Assembly: GCA_947491945.1 (NCBI GenBank)
Contig: CANLLN010000027.1
Span: 1-63,361 of the forward strand
Length of the DNA: 63,361 nt
Direction of reading: 5' to 3'
From: an uncultured Carboxylicivirga sp.
Lineage (GTDB): Bacteria > Bacteroidota > Bacteroidia > Bacteroidales > Marinilabiliaceae
Both the position numbers and the translations under genes were made by a program. Under the pieces are notes generated by a model. That model was not told where the DNA came from. It worked only from the letters and a program-made list of their open reading frames with translations, and did not search any database. This document shows positions 15,408 to 26,322 of this stretch, piece after piece (position 1 is the first letter of the stretch; the number at the start of each line of letters is the position of its first letter).

Positions 15408-17519
15408 ATGGGAAAGGCAGATCTTAATAAAACCAGAAACATCGGTATCATGGCGCACATCGATGCCGGTAAAACAACGACTACTGAGCGTATCTTGTTT
15501 TACACCGGTATCACGCACAAAATTGGTGAGACGCACGATGGTTCTGCTACAATGGACTGGATGGAGCAAGAGCAGGAGCGTGGTATTACTATTACCTCAG
15601 CCGCTGTTACTACCAACTGGATCTACGAAGGTGTAGAAAACAAAATTAACATCATTGACACCCCCGGTCACGTTGACTTTACTGTTGAGGTAGAGCGTTC
15701 ATTGCGTATTCTGGATGGTGCCGTTGCACTGTTTTGTGCGGTAGGTGGTGTTGAGCCCCAGTCAGAAACTGTTTGGCGTCAGGCCAACAAATATAATGTA
15801 CCCCGTATCGGTTTCGTGAATAAAATGGACCGTTCAGGTGCCAACTTCTTCGAGGTGGTGCGTCAGGTGCGCGAAATGTTGGGTGCTAACCCGGTGCCAA
15901 TGGTTATTCCTATTGGTGCTGAAGAAAGTTTCGAAGGGGTTGTAGACCTGATCGAAAACAAAGCCATCATCTGGACCGAAGATGATAAGCTGGGTTCTAC
16001 TTTCGAATATATTGATATACCTGAGAACCTGAAAGACGAGGCCGAAGAGTGGCGTGGTAAGTTGGTGGAGGCTGTTGCTGAGCACGACGATGCCCTTATG
16101 GAGCGTTTCTTCGAGGACCCGGATTCAATTACGCGTGAAGAGCTGTTAGCTGTTATTCGTAAGGCTACCATCGCTCAGACTATTACGCCTATGTTCTGCG
16201 GTTCATCATTTAAGAACAAAGGAGTACAGCGTTTGTTGGACGCCGTAATTCAGTTCCTGCCATCGCCAAGTGATATTGGTACTATCGAGGGAATTAACCC
16301 AAAGACAGATGAGCCGGTTGTTTACAAGATGGATGAGGACGAGCCTTTATCAGCACTTGCCTTTAAAATCGCAACCGATCCTTTCGTAGGTCGTCTGTGT
16401 TTTATGCGTGTGTATTCAGGTAAGATTGATGCCGGTTCGTATGTGCTAAATACACGTACCAACAAAAAAGAGCGTATCTCACGTTTGTATCAGATGAAAT
16501 CCAACAAGCAGTTGCCCCGCGAGGTGATTGGTGCTGGTGATATCTGTGCTGGTGTTGGTTTCAAAGATATTCGTACGGGTGATACATTGTGTGATGAGAA
16601 GCACCCAATCGTATTGGAGTCAATGGAATTCCCTGAGCCTGTAATCGGTGTTGCCGTTGAGCCATTGTCGCAAAAAGACATGGATAAATTAGGTACTGCA
16701 CTGGGTAAATTGGCCGAAGAGGATCCAACTTTTAAAGTAGCTACTAACGAAGAAACAGGTCAGACTGTAATTTCTGGTATGGGTGAGCTTCACCTGGAAG
16801 TACTGATTGATCGTTTGAAGCGTGAGTTTAAAGTAGAGTGTAACCAGGGTCAGCCTCAGGTAACCTACAAAGAAACCATTACGCAAGAAGTTGAGCTGCG
16901 CGAAGTATTTAAGAAGCAGTCCGGTGGTCGCGGTAAGTTTGCCGATATTCAGTTCCGTATGGGTCCTGCTGAAGAAGGTAAAACAGGTCTTCAGTTCGAA
17001 AGTACTATCAAGGGTGGTAACATTCCAAAAGAATTCATCCCATCTATCGAGAAGGGTTTCAAAGAGGCCATGTTGAATGGTGTACTTTGTGGTAGCGAAG
17101 TAGAAGCCTTGAAAGTAGAAGTATTTGATGGTTCATTCCACGCTGTCGATTCAGACCAGTTGTCATTTGAGATTTGTGCCCGTCAGGGATTCAAATCAGC
17201 CTCTGCACAAGCTAAGCCTCAGTTATTGGAGCCTATCATGCGTGTAGAAGTGGTTACTCCTGAAGAGTACATGGGTGATATCATCGGTGACTTCAACAAG
17301 CGTCGTGGCCAGGTAGAAGGTATGGAATCAAAAGCTGGTGCCCGCGTGGTGAAGGCCAAGGTGCCATTGGCTGAGATGTTCGGTTATGTAACCTCGTTAC
17401 GTACTATTTCATCGGGTCGCGCTACTTCATCAATGGAGTTCTTAGAGTACGCTGCAGTACCGCGTCAGATCGCCATTGAAGTAGTAAAAGAAGCAAAAGG
17501 AAAAGTAGAATTATTATAA
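15408..17519 (+). CDS. fusA: Elongation factor G
   Basis: The translational GTPase that drives tRNA/mRNA translocation. It is 703 residues long, close to the E. coli enzyme. The G domain motifs are [19 protein letters not shown] (P-loop), the switch I region after it, DTPGHVDF and NKMDRSGAN; the C-terminal domains IV-V contain [19 protein letters not shown] and [15 protein letters not shown]. It is the third gene of the cluster, and rpsJ of the S10 cluster follows after 18 bases with no tuf gene in between, so str and S10 are fused into one unit here. Confidence 0.96.
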   Translation: MGKADLNKTRNIGIMAHIDAGKTTTTERILFYTGITHKIGETHDGSATMDWMEQEQERGITITSAAVTTNWIYEGVENKINIIDTPGHVDFTVEVERSLRILDGAVALFCAVGGVEPQSETVWRQANKYNVPRIGFVNKMDRSGANFFEVVRQVREMLGANPVPMVIPIGAEESFEGVVDLIENKAIIWTEDDKLGSTFEYIDIPENLKDEAEEWRGKLVEAVAEHDDALMERFFEDPDSITREELLAVIRKATIAQTITPMFCGSSFKNKGVQRLLDAVIQFLPSPSDIGTIEGINPKTDEPVVYKMDEDEPLSALAFKIATDPFVGRLCFMRVYSGKIDAGSYVLNTRTNKKERISRLYQMKSNKQLPREVIGAGDICAGVGFKDIRTGDTLCDEKHPIVLESMEFPEPVIGVAVEPLSQKDMDKLGTALGKLAEEDPTFKVATNEETGQTVISGMGELHLEVLIDRLKREFKVECNQGQPQVTYKETITQEVELREVFKKQSGGRGKFADIQFRMGPAEEGKTGLQFESTIKGGNIPKEFIPSIEKGFKEAMLNGVLCGSEVEALKVEVFDGSFHAVDSDQLSFEICARQGFKSASAQAKPQLLEPIMRVEVVTPEEYMGDIIGDFNKRRGQVEGMESKAGARVVKAKVPLAEMFGYVTSLRTISSGRATSSMEFLEYAAVPRQIAIEVVKEAKGKVELL

Positions 17520-17537
17520 GAATTAGTGTTCTCCACT

Positions 17538-17843
17538 ATGAGTCAGAAAATCAGAATAAAACTTAAATCTTACGATCACAACTTGGTTGACAAATCAGCT
17601 GAGAAGATTGTAAAGACAGTTAAGAGCACTGGTGCAGTAGTTAGCGGTCCTATACCGCTTCCTACTCACAAGCGTATCTTCACTGTGTTGCGCTCCACAT
17701 TTGTGAACAAGAAATCACGTGAGCAGTTTCAATTATCATCGTACAAGCGATTGATCGATATCTATAGCTCAACAGCTAAAACGATCGATGCTTTGATGAA
17801 GCTTGAATTGCCAAGTGGTGTAGAAGTAGAAATTAAAGTGTGA
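17538..17843 (+). CDS. rpsJ: 30S ribosomal protein S10
   Basis: Small-subunit head protein, also the NusG/NusB partner in antitermination in other bacteria. The ATG at 17538 gives 101 residues starting [18 protein letters not shown]; a GTG at 17526 would add four non-conserved residues. The conserved loop [17 protein letters not shown] and C-terminal [11 protein letters not shown] are present. It opens the S10 section, 18 bases after fusA and 20 before rplC. Confidence 0.97.
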   Translation: MSQKIRIKLKSYDHNLVDKSAEKIVKTVKSTGAVVSGPIPLPTHKRIFTVLRSTFVNKKSREQFQLSSYKRLIDIYSSTAKTIDALMKLELPSGVEVEIKV

Positions 17844-17863
17844 TAATCTTAAATGTTTAAACA

Positions 17864-18481
17864 ATGCCAGGACTAATTGGAAAAAAAATCGGAATGACAT
17901 CCGTTTTCAGTGCCGATGGAAAAAATGTTCCATGCACTGTTATCGAAGCAGGCCCTTGCGTAGTGACACAGGTTAAAACTGTGGAAACTGATGGCTACGA
18001 GGCTGTACAGTTGGCGTTTGACGACAAGAAAGAGAAAAGCACAACGCAACCTGAGGCAGGCCACTTTAAAAAGGCCGGTGCCACACCAAAGCGTAAAGTT
18101 GTCGAGTTCCACGAATTCGAAAACGAATTGAAGCTAGGTGAAGAGGTTGATGTTAAGCTTTTCGAAGAAAACTCTTTTGTTGATATTACAGGTATCTCAA
18201 AAGGTAAAGGTTTTCAAGGTGTCGTAAAGCGTTACAACTTTAGAGGTGTGGGTGACGCTACCCACGGTCAGCATAACCGCTTACGCGCTCCTGGATCTAT
18301 TGGTGCTGCATCCTACCCTGCAAGGGTTTTTAAAGGTATGCGCATGGCAGGTCGTACAGGTGGCGATAGGGTGAAAGTTGAAAACCTTAAAGTGATTAAA
18401 GTAATTCCTGAGAACAACCTTATTTTGGTTAAAGGTTCTGTTCCGGGAGCAAAAGGCTCATATCTAATTATTGAAAAGTAA
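17864..18481 (+). CDS. rplC: 50S ribosomal protein L3
   Basis: Early assembly protein next to the peptidyl-transferase centre. The 205 residues begin [15 protein letters not shown], and the long loop reaching the centre shows [13 protein letters not shown] and [15 protein letters not shown], including the Gln that is methylated in E. coli. The stop codon overlaps the rplD start by one base (TAATG), a sign of translational coupling. Confidence 0.97.
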   Translation: MPGLIGKKIGMTSVFSADGKNVPCTVIEAGPCVVTQVKTVETDGYEAVQLAFDDKKEKSTTQPEAGHFKKAGATPKRKVVEFHEFENELKLGEEVDVKLFEENSFVDITGISKGKGFQGVVKRYNFRGVGDATHGQHNRLRAPGSIGAASYPARVFKGMRMAGRTGGDRVKVENLKVIKVIPENNLILVKGSVPGAKGSYLIIEK

Positions 18482-19110
18482 TGGAACTGAACGTATTAAC
18501 AATTGAAGGAAAAGAAACCGGCAGAAAGGTAAATCTACCTGAAGCGGTGTTCGGAATTGAGCCCAGCGACCATGCCATTTACTTGGATGTAAAACAATAC
18601 TTGGCCAATAATCGTCAAGGGACTCATAAGTCGAAAGAACGTGCTGAAATTACGGGTTCAACTCGTAAAATCAAAAAGCAAAAAGGTACTGGTACAGCTC
18701 GTGCCGGTAGCATCAAGTCTCCTGTGTTCGTTGGTGGTGGCCGTGCATTCGGTCCTCGTCCACGTAACTACCGTTTTAAGTTGAATAAAAAACTTAAGCA
18801 GTTAGCGCGTAAATCTGCATTAGCTTACAAGGCGCAGCAGCAAACGATTACAATTTTGGAAGATTTCAACTTTGAAGCCCCCAAAACAAAAGAGTATGCC
18901 GCTATGATTGCCAATCTGAAAATGAACGGTCAGCGTTCATTGTTAGTATTGAAAGAAGCTAATGATAACATCTACCGTTCAGCCCGCAACATTCAGCGTG
19001 CAGAGGTAGTAACATTATCTGATCTGAATACTTACGACATCATGAAGGCCAAAAACCTGGTGTTGGTTGAAAGTTCAGTAGAAGAATTCGGAAAACTGTT
19101 TAACGCATAA
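18481..19110 (+). CDS. rplD: 50S ribosomal protein L4
   Basis: Large-subunit protein lining the exit tunnel; in E. coli it also represses the S10 operon. The 209 residues contain the tunnel loop with [14 protein letters not shown] and [15 protein letters not shown]. The start overlaps the rplC stop. rplW follows after 11 bases. No S10-type L4 leader can be placed before rpsJ because fusA lies immediately upstream. Confidence 0.97.
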   Translation: MELNVLTIEGKETGRKVNLPEAVFGIEPSDHAIYLDVKQYLANNRQGTHKSKERAEITGSTRKIKKQKGTGTARAGSIKSPVFVGGGRAFGPRPRNYRFKLNKKLKQLARKSALAYKAQQQTITILEDFNFEAPKTKEYAAMIANLKMNGQRSLLVLKEANDNIYRSARNIQRAEVVTLSDLNTYDIMKAKNLVLVESSVEEFGKLFNA

Positions 19111-19121
19111 GGAGGCTCGTC

Positions 19122-19412
19122 ATGAAAGTTATTATTAAACCGATTGTAACCGAAAAGATGACAGAACTGGGTGAGAAGTTGAACCGCTTCGCATTCGTCG
19201 TTGATAAGGGCGCTAATAAGCTTCAGATCAAAGACGCAGTGGAAGCGTTGTATAACGTAAGCGTAGAGTCTGTCAATACAATGGTATACGCGGGTAAGCA
19301 AAAGTCGCGTTACACAAAGAGTGGAGTTATTGTTGGTAGAACAAATTCCTTCAAAAAGGCGGTTGTTACGCTGGCAGAAGGTGATACTATTGATTTTTAT
19401 AGCAATATCTGA
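19122..19412 (+). CDS. rplW: 50S ribosomal protein L23
   Basis: Protein at the tunnel exit that docks trigger factor and SRP. The 96 residues begin [16 protein letters not shown], with [22 protein letters not shown] typical of the family (here split over 22 residues). It is preceded by GGAGG-like bases (ATAAGGAGGCTCGTC), one of the few good Shine-Dalgarno matches in this region, and lies 5 bases before rplB. Confidence 0.96.
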   Translation: MKVIIKPIVTEKMTELGEKLNRFAFVVDKGANKLQIKDAVEALYNVSVESVNTMVYAGKQKSRYTKSGVIVGRTNSFKKAVVTLAEGDTIDFYSNI

Positions 19413-19417
19413 TAAAA

Positions 19418-20242
19418 ATGGCAGTAAGAAAACTAAAGCCCACAACACCGGGGCAGAGACACAAAATTATTGGTGCGTTTGATACGATTACATCAGCGAC
19501 ACCAGAAAAGTCACTATTGAGGCCATTAAAGAAGTCCGGAGGTAGAAATAACTCTGGTAAAATGACCGTTAGAAATATCGGTGGTGGTCACAAGAGGAGA
19601 TACAGGGTAATCGATTTTAAGCGTAATAAAGACGGTGTTAACGCAACAGTTGAGTCAATTCAGTACGATCCAAACCGGAGTGCTCGTATTGCTTTGCTAG
19701 CTTACGCTGATGGAGAAAAAAGGTACATTCTTGCACCTAATGGGTTGCAGGTAGGTCAGGCGATTGCATCAGGACCAGGGGTTGCTCCTGAGATTGGTAA
19801 TAGCTTGCCTTTGAGCGAGATTCCTTTAGGTTCCATTATTCACAACATCGAATTGCGTCCGGGCCAGGGAGGTACAATGGCACGTAGTGCCGGTACGTTC
19901 GCACAATTGGCTGCTCGTGAAGGAAAATACGCGGTTGTTAAGTTGCCTTCAGGCGAAACAAGAATGGTATTGGTTACTTGTCGTGCTACCTTAGGGGCCG
20001 TAGGTAACTCAGACCACGCTCTTGAGCGTTCAGGAAAAGCTGGACGTAGCCGCTGGTTAGGTCGTCGTCCACGCGTACGTGGTGTGGCCATGAACCCAGT
20101 TGATCACCCAATGGGTGGTGGTGAAGGTCGTTCATCAGGAGGACACCCAAGATCTCGTACAGGGGTATTGGCGAAAGGTTATAAGACCCGTCATCCGAAG
20201 AAGGCTTCTAATCAATACATCATTGAAAGAAGAAAAAAATAA
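19418..20242 (+). CDS. rplB: 50S ribosomal protein L2
   Basis: One of the proteins essential for peptidyl transferase activity and subunit joining. The 274 residues match the usual length. Motifs: [36 protein letters not shown], and [15 protein letters not shown] with the His region implicated in catalysis. It follows rplW by 5 bases and precedes rpsS by 20. Confidence 0.97.
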   Translation: MAVRKLKPTTPGQRHKIIGAFDTITSATPEKSLLRPLKKSGGRNNSGKMTVRNIGGGHKRRYRVIDFKRNKDGVNATVESIQYDPNRSARIALLAYADGEKRYILAPNGLQVGQAIASGPGVAPEIGNSLPLSEIPLGSIIHNIELRPGQGGTMARSAGTFAQLAAREGKYAVVKLPSGETRMVLVTCRATLGAVGNSDHALERSGKAGRSRWLGRRPRVRGVAMNPVDHPMGGGEGRSSGGHPRSRTGVLAKGYKTRHPKKASNQYIIERRKK

Positions 20243-20262
20243 CCGGTTAATTTAAACGAATT

Positions 20263-20532
20263 ATGAGCAGATCATTAAAAAAAGGCCCATTTATCGACTT
20301 TAAACTGGAAAAGAAAGTTCTGGCACAGAACGAGTCAGGTAAGAAATCAGTGATAAAAACTTGGGCACGTGCGTCTATGATTTCTCCGGAATTTGTAGGA
20401 CACACCATTGCTGTACACAACGGCAATAAGTTTATCCCGGTTTATGTTACTGAAAATATGGTAGGACACAAATTAGGCGAATTTGCCCCTACGCGTACTT
20501 ATCGCGGTCATGGTGGTAACAAGAAAAGGTAA
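20263..20532 (+). CDS. rpsS: 30S ribosomal protein S19
   Basis: Head protein of the small subunit near the A-site tRNA. The 89 residues begin [19 protein letters not shown] and contain [17 protein letters not shown] and [18 protein letters not shown], all diagnostic. It sits in the standard place between L2 and L22. Confidence 0.97.
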   Translation: MSRSLKKGPFIDFKLEKKVLAQNESGKKSVIKTWARASMISPEFVGHTIAVHNGNKFIPVYVTENMVGHKLGEFAPTRTYRGHGGNKKR

Positions 20533-20570
20533 TTTGCCTGCCAATATTTAAATTCTTTAAACAGTAAAAA

Positions 20571-20990
20571 ATGGGTGCAAGAAAAAGAATAAGAGCTGAA
20601 AAAATAAAGGAAGCCAAGAAGACTGATTGCTTCGCAAAGCTTCGTAATGTACCGACTTCACCGCGGAAGATGCGCCTTGTTGCCGACATGATCCGAGGTA
20701 AAGAGGTGAACCTGGCTCTGGATATGCTGAAATTCTCATCGAAAGAAGCTTCCAGACGGGTTGAGAAACTGTTGCTTTCTGCTATCGCTAATTGGAAAGA
20801 AAAGAACGAAGGTGTTCGCATCGAAGACGCTAACCTTTATGTGAGTGAGATCGCGGTTGATTCCGGCCGTATCCTGAAACGCTTACGTCCGGCCCCACAG
20901 GGTCGTGCGCACCGTATCAGAAAGCGTTCTAACCACGTAACGTTGCGCGTTGCAAGCAAAGTAGTATCAAGTGAAACACAAGAAAACTAA
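20571..20990 (+). CDS. rplV: 50S ribosomal protein L22
   Basis: Protein forming part of the exit tunnel wall. The 139 residues carry [20 protein letters not shown] and the tunnel hairpin [20 protein letters not shown]. There is an N-terminal Lys/Arg/Glu-rich extension ([17 protein letters not shown]) relative to E. coli. It follows rpsS by 38 bases and precedes rpsC by 7. Confidence 0.96.
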   Translation: MGARKRIRAEKIKEAKKTDCFAKLRNVPTSPRKMRLVADMIRGKEVNLALDMLKFSSKEASRRVEKLLLSAIANWKEKNEGVRIEDANLYVSEIAVDSGRILKRLRPAPQGRAHRIRKRSNHVTLRVASKVVSSETQEN

Positions 20991-20997
20991 TAGCTAG

Positions 20998-21717
20998 ATG
21001 GGACAAAAAGTTAATCCAATTAGTAACAGGTTAGGAATCATCAAAGGATGGGATTCTAACTGGTATGGAGGAAAGAACTATGGCGATAAGCTATTAGAAG
21101 ACTCCAAAATCAGAAAGTACCTCAATGCACGTTTAGCTAAAGCCAGTATTTCTCGTATCATTATCGAGCGTACTTTGAAACTGGTAACCATTACCGTTTT
21201 CACTGCACGTCCCGGTATCATCATTGGTAAGGGAGGTTCTGAAGTAGATAAACTCAAAGAGGAGCTGAAGAAAATTACCGACAAAGAGGTGCAAATTAAC
21301 ATCTTTGAGGTAAAACGACCAGAGTTGGACGCTATTATCGTAGCGAAAAACATCGCTCGTCAGGTGGAAGGACGTATCGCATATCGTCGCGCCATTAAAA
21401 TGGCTATCGCTTCTACCATGCGTATGGGTGCTGAAGGTATTAAAATTCAGATTTCCGGACGTTTGAACGGCGCAGAGATGGCCCGTAGCGAAATGTATAA
21501 AGAAGGCCGTACGCCTCTGCATACATTGCGTGCCAATATCGACTACGCACAAGAGGAGGCCCTTACAAAAATGGGTCTGATCGGTATCAAAGTTTGGATC
21601 TGTAAAGGTGAAATTTACGGCAAGCCCGATTTGTCACCTGCTTTCAACACCAAAGAAAAAGGTGGTGGAAACCGCGGAGGCGGTAGAGGTCCGAGAAGAA
21701 GAAATAATAAGAAGTAA
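20998..21717 (+). CDS. rpsC: 30S ribosomal protein S3
   Basis: Small-subunit protein at the mRNA entry channel. The 239 residues begin [20 protein letters not shown], have the KH-domain GxxG loop in [15 protein letters not shown] and the helicase-region [20 protein letters not shown]. The C-terminus is a Gly/Arg-rich basic tail ([18 protein letters not shown]), longer than many homologues. Seven bases separate it from rplV. Confidence 0.97.
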   Translation: MGQKVNPISNRLGIIKGWDSNWYGGKNYGDKLLEDSKIRKYLNARLAKASISRIIIERTLKLVTITVFTARPGIIIGKGGSEVDKLKEELKKITDKEVQINIFEVKRPELDAIIVAKNIARQVEGRIAYRRAIKMAIASTMRMGAEGIKIQISGRLNGAEMARSEMYKEGRTPLHTLRANIDYAQEEALTKMGLIGIKVWICKGEIYGKPDLSPAFNTKEKGGGNRGGGRGPRRRNNKK

Positions 21718-21747
21718 TTCTCCTTTCACACTAATTGATTAGGAACG

Positions 21748-22179
21748 ATGTTACAACCAAAGAAAGTAAAATTTAGAAGAAGGCAGAAAGGCCGGATGAA
21801 GGGCGAAGCTCAACGTGGGCAAGAACTAGCATTCGGATCTTTCGGAATCAAAGCCTTACAGAGTAAATGGATTACAGGTCGTCAGATTGAAGCTGCCCGT
21901 GTTGCGGTGACCCGTTACATGCAGCGTCAGGGACAGATCTGGATTAGAATATTTCCAGACAAACCGATTACTAAGAAGCCAGCCGAAGTACGTATGGGTA
22001 AAGGTAAAGGTAGTCCGGAAGGATTTGTGGCCCCTGTTACTCCAGGACGCATCATTTTAGAATGCGAAGGAGTACCTTACGAAGTAGCCAAAGAAGCACT
22101 GCGCCTTGCCGCTCAGAAGCTTCCGGTAACTACGAAATTCGTTGTGAGAAGAGACTATGTTGAATCAACAAATGCTTAA
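21748..22179 (+). CDS. rplP: 50S ribosomal protein L16
   Basis: Protein that positions tRNA at the A site and joins late in 50S assembly. The 143 residues begin [19 protein letters not shown] and contain [19 protein letters not shown] and [20 protein letters not shown], which carries the modified Arg/Met region. rpmC starts four bases after its stop. Confidence 0.97.
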   Translation: MLQPKKVKFRRRQKGRMKGEAQRGQELAFGSFGIKALQSKWITGRQIEAARVAVTRYMQRQGQIWIRIFPDKPITKKPAEVRMGKGKGSPEGFVAPVTPGRIILECEGVPYEVAKEALRLAAQKLPVTTKFVVRRDYVESTNA

Positions 22180-22183
22180 GGAC

Positions 22184-22381
22184 ATGAAAGTAGAAGAAAT
22201 CAAAGAATTAAGTGTTAGCGAAATCGCAGAGCGTATTGAAAACGAAACAGCTGCCCTGCAGCAGTTAGAGTTGAACCATGCGACATCGCCATTGGAAAAC
22301 CCAATGCAGATAAGACATACTCGAAGAAACATTGCGCGCTTGAAGACCCTTTTGAGTCAAAAGCAACAAACTGAAAAATAA
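22184..22381 (+). CDS. rpmC: 50S ribosomal protein L29
   Basis: Small two-helix protein at the tunnel exit. The 65-residue form starting MKVEEIKELSVSEIAERIEN is the family N-terminus; the frame is open upstream into rplP but that part is not homologous. IRHTRRNIARLKTLL is the conserved C-terminal helix. It precedes rpsQ by 8 bases. Confidence 0.95.
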   Translation: MKVEEIKELSVSEIAERIENETAALQQLELNHATSPLENPMQIRHTRRNIARLKTLLSQKQQTEK

Positions 22382-22389
22382 TTTAGGAG

Positions 22390-22644
22390 ATGGATAGAAA
22401 TCTTAGAAAAGAGCGTACAGGTGTTGTGGCCAGTAACAAGATGGATAAGTCTATCGTTGTTGCGGTAGAGGTTCGCGAAAAGCACCCCATCTACGGTAAG
22501 TTCGTGAAAAAGACCAAAAAGTTTCACGCGCACGATGAAGACAACACATGCAATATTGGGGATACCGTGAAAATCATGGAAACACGCCCCTTGAGCAAGA
22601 CGAAACGTTGGAGATTAGTTGAAATTCTAGAAAGAGCTAAGTAA
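22390..22644 (+). CDS. rpsQ: 30S ribosomal protein S17
   Basis: Early 16S-binding OB-fold protein. The 84 residues match the E. coli length. Motifs: [38 protein letters not shown] and [17 protein letters not shown]. Only two bases separate it from rplN. Confidence 0.97.
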   Translation: MDRNLRKERTGVVASNKMDKSIVVAVEVREKHPIYGKFVKKTKKFHAHDEDNTCNIGDTVKIMETRPLSKTKRWRLVEILERAK

Positions 22645-22646
22645 TC

Positions 22647-23012
22647 ATGATACAACAAGAATCTAGACTTGCAGTTGCTGATAACAGTGGAGCCAAAGAA
22701 GTATTATGTATTCGTGTTCTGGGTGGAACGCGGAAACGTTATGCTGGAGTAGGCGATCGTATCGTGGTAACTGTAAAAAGCGCAACGCCGAGCGGGGAAC
22801 TGAAAAAGGGAACCGTTACCAAGGCCGTAGTAGTGCGCACTAAAAAAGAAGTTAGACGTCAAGATGGTTCCTACATCCGCTTTGATGAAAATGCTTGCGT
22901 TCTGTTGAACCAGGCCGGAGAAATGAGAGGAACACGTATTTTTGGCCCCGTAGCACGTGAGGTGCGTGAAGGGTATATGAAGATCGTATCCTTGGCGCCT
23001 GAAGTACTTTAA
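22647..23012 (+). CDS. rplN: 50S ribosomal protein L14
   Basis: Large-subunit interface protein that contacts 16S rRNA. The 121 residues begin [19 protein letters not shown] and have [20 protein letters not shown] and [23 protein letters not shown]-type sequence (conserved ending GPVAREVRE). It opens the spc section, 20 bases ahead of rplX. Confidence 0.97.
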   Translation: MIQQESRLAVADNSGAKEVLCIRVLGGTRKRYAGVGDRIVVTVKSATPSGELKKGTVTKAVVVRTKKEVRRQDGSYIRFDENACVLLNQAGEMRGTRIFGPVAREVREGYMKIVSLAPEVL

Positions 23013-23032
23013 TCATCAAAGAGATTAGAACA

Positions 23033-23353
23033 ATGGGTAAATTGCATATTAAAAAAGGCGACATCGTAATTGTAAATGCCGGTGTCAACAAAGGCCAGGA
23101 AGGCAAGGTACTGGAAGTATTCCCTGCTAAACAACGTGCCATTGTTGAAGGTGTTAACATGGTGAGCAAGCACACTAAGCCTAATGCTGAAAGTCCGCAA
23201 GGAGGTATAGTTAAGAAAGAAGCTCCTATTCACATTTCAAATCTGAATGTGAAAGATCCTTCAACCGGCAAGGCCACACGTATTGGTCGTAAGTTGAATG
23301 ACGATGGTAAACTGGTTCGAATTGCAAAAAAATCAGGGGAGGAGATCAAGTAA
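23033..23353 (+). CDS. rplX: 50S ribosomal protein L24
   Basis: KOW-domain assembly initiator of the 50S subunit. The 106 residues begin [21 protein letters not shown], the KOW signature, followed by [13 protein letters not shown] and [15 protein letters not shown]. The stop overlaps the rplE start by one base (TAATG), implying coupled translation. Confidence 0.97.
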   Translation: MGKLHIKKGDIVIVNAGVNKGQEGKVLEVFPAKQRAIVEGVNMVSKHTKPNAESPQGGIVKKEAPIHISNLNVKDPSTGKATRIGRKLNDDGKLVRIAKKSGEEIK

Positions 23354-23910
23354 TGAGTTATACACCGAGTTTAAGAACACAGTATAAGGAAGAGATTGTA
23401 CCGAGCCTGATGAAAGAATTTGGGTTCACCTCAATCATGCAGGTTCCTAAGTTAGAGAAGATCGTTATCAATCAGGGTCTGGGTTCGGCTACTGCCGACA
23501 AGAAAATGATCGAAAACGCACTAAAGGAACTGACGACGATCACCGGCCAAAAGGCTGTGGCTACTCTTTCGAAGAAAGATATTTCAAACTTTAAGCTTCG
23601 TAAGAAAATGCCTATCGGGGTACGTGTAACACTGCGTCGCGAGAACATGTATGAATTTTTGGAGCGTTTGATTCGTGTGGCTTTGCCCCGTATCCGCGAC
23701 TTCAAAGGTATCAACAGCAAGCTCGACGGCCGTGGAAACTATACCTTAGGTATTGAAGAACAAATCATTTTTCCCGAAATAAATATCGACAATGTGTCTA
23801 AGATATTGGGTATGAATATTACCTTTGTGACCTCGGGAAAAACCGATGAGGAGGCTTTTGCGCTGTTAAAAGCGTTTGGCTTACCATTTAAAAACGTGAA
23901 AAAGAACTAG
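23353..23910 (+). CDS. rplE: 50S ribosomal protein L5
   Basis: Binds 5S rRNA in the central protuberance. The 185 residues contain [41 protein letters not shown] and [14 protein letters not shown]. It overlaps rplX by one base and is followed by rpsN after four. Confidence 0.97.
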   Translation: MSYTPSLRTQYKEEIVPSLMKEFGFTSIMQVPKLEKIVINQGLGSATADKKMIENALKELTTITGQKAVATLSKKDISNFKLRKKMPIGVRVTLRRENMYEFLERLIRVALPRIRDFKGINSKLDGRGNYTLGIEEQIIFPEINIDNVSKILGMNITFVTSGKTDEEAFALLKAFGLPFKNVKKN

Positions 23911-23914
23911 TTAT

Positions 23915-24184
23915 ATGGCAAAGGAATCAATGAAAGCCCGCGAGGTAAAAAGGGCTAAGCTGGTTGCCAAATACGCTGAAAAACGTGCCAGACTAAAAGA
24001 AGAAGGTGATTATGTAGCTTTACAAAAGTTGCCTAAGAACGCTTCACCAGTACGCATGCACAACCGTTGCAAGATAACCGGACGTCCGAAAGGTTATATG
24101 CGACAGTTTGGCCTTTCAAGGATTCAGTTCCGCGAAATGGCATCGGCTGGTTTAATACCTGGTGTTAAAAAAGCAAGTTGGTAA
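23915..24184 (+). CDS. rpsN: 30S ribosomal protein S14 (zinc-free type)
   Basis: Head protein of the small subunit. The 89 residues keep [20 protein letters not shown] and [18 protein letters not shown], but have only one Cys, so the CxxC-x(n)-CxxC zinc ribbon of the short S14 type is absent; the protein is intermediate in length between the short zinc form and the E. coli form. It lies 59 bases before rpsH; the gap contains a 10-bp hairpin. Confidence 0.96.
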   Translation: MAKESMKAREVKRAKLVAKYAEKRARLKEEGDYVALQKLPKNASPVRMHNRCKITGRPKGYMRQFGLSRIQFREMASAGLIPGVKKASW

Positions 24185-24199
24185 GAGTGTTAAATATTG

Positions 24200-24224
24200 T
24201 CCCGGTATTCTAGTAATGCCGGGA
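24200..24224 (+). promoter_or_regulatory. Intra-operon hairpin between rpsN and rpsH
   Basis: TCCCGGTATT pairs with AATGCCGGGA (one G-U pair) around the loop CTAGT. No T run follows, so it is not a standard terminator. It precedes the gene for S8, the known autoregulator of the spc operon in E. coli; a control or processing role is inferred only. Confidence 0.5.
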
Positions 24225-24243
24225 TCAATTTAATCTTTATAAA

Positions 24244-24639
24244 ATGACAGATCCAATAGCAGATTTCCTGACACGAATCAGGAACGCCATTATGGCGGGT
24301 CATAGGGTTGTTGAGGTTCCGGCTTCCAACCTTAAGAGAGAGATGACCAAAATTCTTTTCGAGAAAGGGTACATCTTGAATTACAAATTCATCGATGATG
24401 ACAAGCAAGGCATCGTGAAGATCGCACTGAAGTACGATCCGCAAACGAAAACGCCCGCCATCAAAGCACTGAAGCGTGTTAGTACACCTGGTTTACGATC
24501 GTATGCCGGGTATCGTAGCTTACCACGTGTGCTGAACGGCCTGGGTGTAGCTATCGTGTCAACATCGCGCGGTGTAATGACAGATAAAGAAGCCCGAGTA
24601 CAGAAGATTGGTGGTGAAGTATTGTGTTACGTTTATTAA
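24244..24639 (+). CDS. rpsH: 30S ribosomal protein S8
   Basis: Central-domain 16S rRNA binder and, in E. coli, translational repressor of the spc operon. The 131 residues begin [20 protein letters not shown] and end with the conserved [14 protein letters not shown]-like segment (here [20 protein letters not shown]). It follows the S14-S8 hairpin by 20 bases. Confidence 0.97.
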   Translation: MTDPIADFLTRIRNAIMAGHRVVEVPASNLKREMTKILFEKGYILNYKFIDDDKQGIVKIALKYDPQTKTPAIKALKRVSTPGLRSYAGYRSLPRVLNGLGVAIVSTSRGVMTDKEARVQKIGGEVLCYVY

Positions 24640-24651
24640 AAAGGAAGAATT

Positions 24652-25203
24652 ATGTCAAGAATTGGAAAAGCACCGATTAGCATACCTTCAGGAGTGAACG
24701 TAACGGTAAAAGACAATACCGTGACAGTGAAAGGCCCAAAAGGCGAATTGTCGCAAGCGATTCACCCTGAGATGGAAGTGAAAGTAGAGGATGGAGTACT
24801 TACTGTAATTCGTCCTAACGAAGAAAAAGAAATTCGTGCCCAACACGGATTGTACCGCTCGTTGATCAACAACATGGTGGTAGGAGTTTCAGAAGGTTAC
24901 AAGCAACAACTCGAGTTGGTAGGTGTGGGTTACCGTGCCACTAACCAGGGTCAGTTACTGGAGTTAGCATTGGGATATTCACACCCTGTGCACTTTATGT
25001 TACCGACTGAAATAAAAGTGGAAGCTGTTACTGACAGAAAAAGCAATCCTATTATTACACTTGAATCAGCAGATAAGCAATTGCTTGGCCAGGTTTGTGC
25101 CAAGATTAGGTCGCTACGCAAGCCTGAGCCTTACAAAGGAAAAGGTATTCGCTTTAAGGGTGAAGAAGTTCGTCGTAAGGCCGGTAAATCTGCTAAAGTT
25201 TAA
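24652..25203 (+). CDS. rplF: 50S ribosomal protein L6
   Basis: Two-lobed protein near the sarcin-ricin loop. The 183 residues begin MSRIGKAPISIPSGVNV and have VTVKGPKGELSQ, VGVGYRATNQGQLLELALGY and the C-terminal KPEPYKGKGIRFKGE signature. Spacing to rpsH is 12 bases. Confidence 0.97.
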   Translation: MSRIGKAPISIPSGVNVTVKDNTVTVKGPKGELSQAIHPEMEVKVEDGVLTVIRPNEEKEIRAQHGLYRSLINNMVVGVSEGYKQQLELVGVGYRATNQGQLLELALGYSHPVHFMLPTEIKVEAVTDRKSNPIITLESADKQLLGQVCAKIRSLRKPEPYKGKGIRFKGEEVRRKAGKSAKV

Positions 25204-25223
25204 TCTGAATTAAATTAGGAATT

Positions 25224-25580
25224 ATGGCTTTTTCGAAAATAGAGAGAAGACGGAAAATTAAGATGCGCGTTCGCAAGAATATCAGCGGAACCGCAGAACG
25301 TCCAAGAATGTCAGTGTTTAGAAGCAACAAGCAAATTTCTGTGCAGCTAATCGATGATTTGACCGGTAAAACACTGGCCGCTTCATCATCTTTAATCAAA
25401 GATATTGCTGAGCAGAAAGGTACCAAGTCAGAAGTGGCTGCACTGGTAGGTAAGAACATTGCCGAAGCAGCACAGAAAGCAGGTATCAGCACAGTTGTGT
25501 TCGATAGAAATGGATACCTTTATCATGGTAGAGTTAAACAATTAGCCGACGCTGCACGTGAAGCAGGGCTTAAATTCTAA
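25224..25580 (+). CDS. rplR: 50S ribosomal protein L18
   Basis: 5S rRNA-binding protein of the central protuberance. The 118 residues contain [38 protein letters not shown] and [20 protein letters not shown]. rpsE follows after six bases. Confidence 0.97.
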   Translation: MAFSKIERRRKIKMRVRKNISGTAERPRMSVFRSNKQISVQLIDDLTGKTLAASSSLIKDIAEQKGTKSEVAALVGKNIAEAAQKAGISTVVFDRNGYLYHGRVKQLADAAREAGLKF

Positions 25581-25586
25581 CAAACA

Positions 25587-26105
25587 ATGGCTGGAAATAA
25601 CAAAAGAATCAGAAACAATAACGATCTGGAATTAAAAGATCGTTTGGTTGCTATCAACAGGGTAACTAAAGTAACCAAGGGTGGTAGAACCTTTAGTTTT
25701 TCTGCCATTGTAGTGGTTGGAAACGAGAACGGCGTTGTTGGCTGGGGCCTTGGTAAAGCAGGCGAAGTAACAACAGCGATTGCCAAAGGTGTTGAAGCTG
25801 CCAAAAAGAATCTAGTTAAAGTACCTGTTATCAACGGTACTATTCCTCATGAGCAATATGCACGTTATGGCGGTGCCAGCGTGTTTATGAAGCCTGCCTC
25901 ACACGGTACCGGAGTGGTAGCGGGTGGTGCGATGCGTGCCGTAATGGATAGTGTTGGTGTGACCGACGTTTTGGCGAAGTCAAAAGGTTCATCAAACCCA
26001 CACAACCTTGTGAAGGCAACCATCACAGCGCTTACTGAATTGCGTGATGCAGCAACTATTGCTGCACAGCGAGGCGTTACAATGGATAAAGTTTTTAACG
26101 GATAA
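25587..26105 (+). CDS. rpsE: 30S ribosomal protein S5
   Basis: Decoding-fidelity protein at the mRNA entry. The 172 residues have [19 protein letters not shown], the conserved [10 protein letters not shown] turn and the second-domain [19 protein letters not shown]. The loop that gives spectinomycin resistance when altered ([10 protein letters not shown]) looks ordinary. Followed by the short rpmD gene after 11 bases. Confidence 0.97.
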   Translation: MAGNNKRIRNNNDLELKDRLVAINRVTKVTKGGRTFSFSAIVVVGNENGVVGWGLGKAGEVTTAIAKGVEAAKKNLVKVPVINGTIPHEQYARYGGASVFMKPASHGTGVVAGGAMRAVMDSVGVTDVLAKSKGSSNPHNLVKATITALTELRDAATIAAQRGVTMDKVFNG

Positions 26106-26116
26106 ATAAGGACAAC

Positions 26117-26293
26117 ATGGCTAAGATAAAAGTAACTCAGGTTAAGAGTAAAATCGGGGCCACTGCAAGGCAAAAAAACACCTTGGCTGCCCTTGGGCTG
26201 AAGAAGCTTCAGCAAACCGTTGAACATGAAGCCACACCTCAAATTGAAGGAATGGTTCAAAAAGTACTGCACCTGGTGTCAGTAGAAAGATAA
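26117..26293 (+). CDS. rpmD: 50S ribosomal protein L30
   Basis: A 58-residue protein starting MAKIKVTQVKSKIGA and continuing RQKNTLAALGLKKLQQTVEH, the L30 signature, ending MVQKVLHLVSVER. It fits exactly between rpsE (11 bases upstream) and rplO (29 bases downstream), the standard place. Present in Bacteroidota though missing in some other lineages. Confidence 0.95.
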   Translation: MAKIKVTQVKSKIGATARQKNTLAALGLKKLQQTVEHEATPQIEGMVQKVLHLVSVER

Positions 26294-26322
26294 TTTGGTC
26301 GAACGAATTAGAGGAAATTAAT

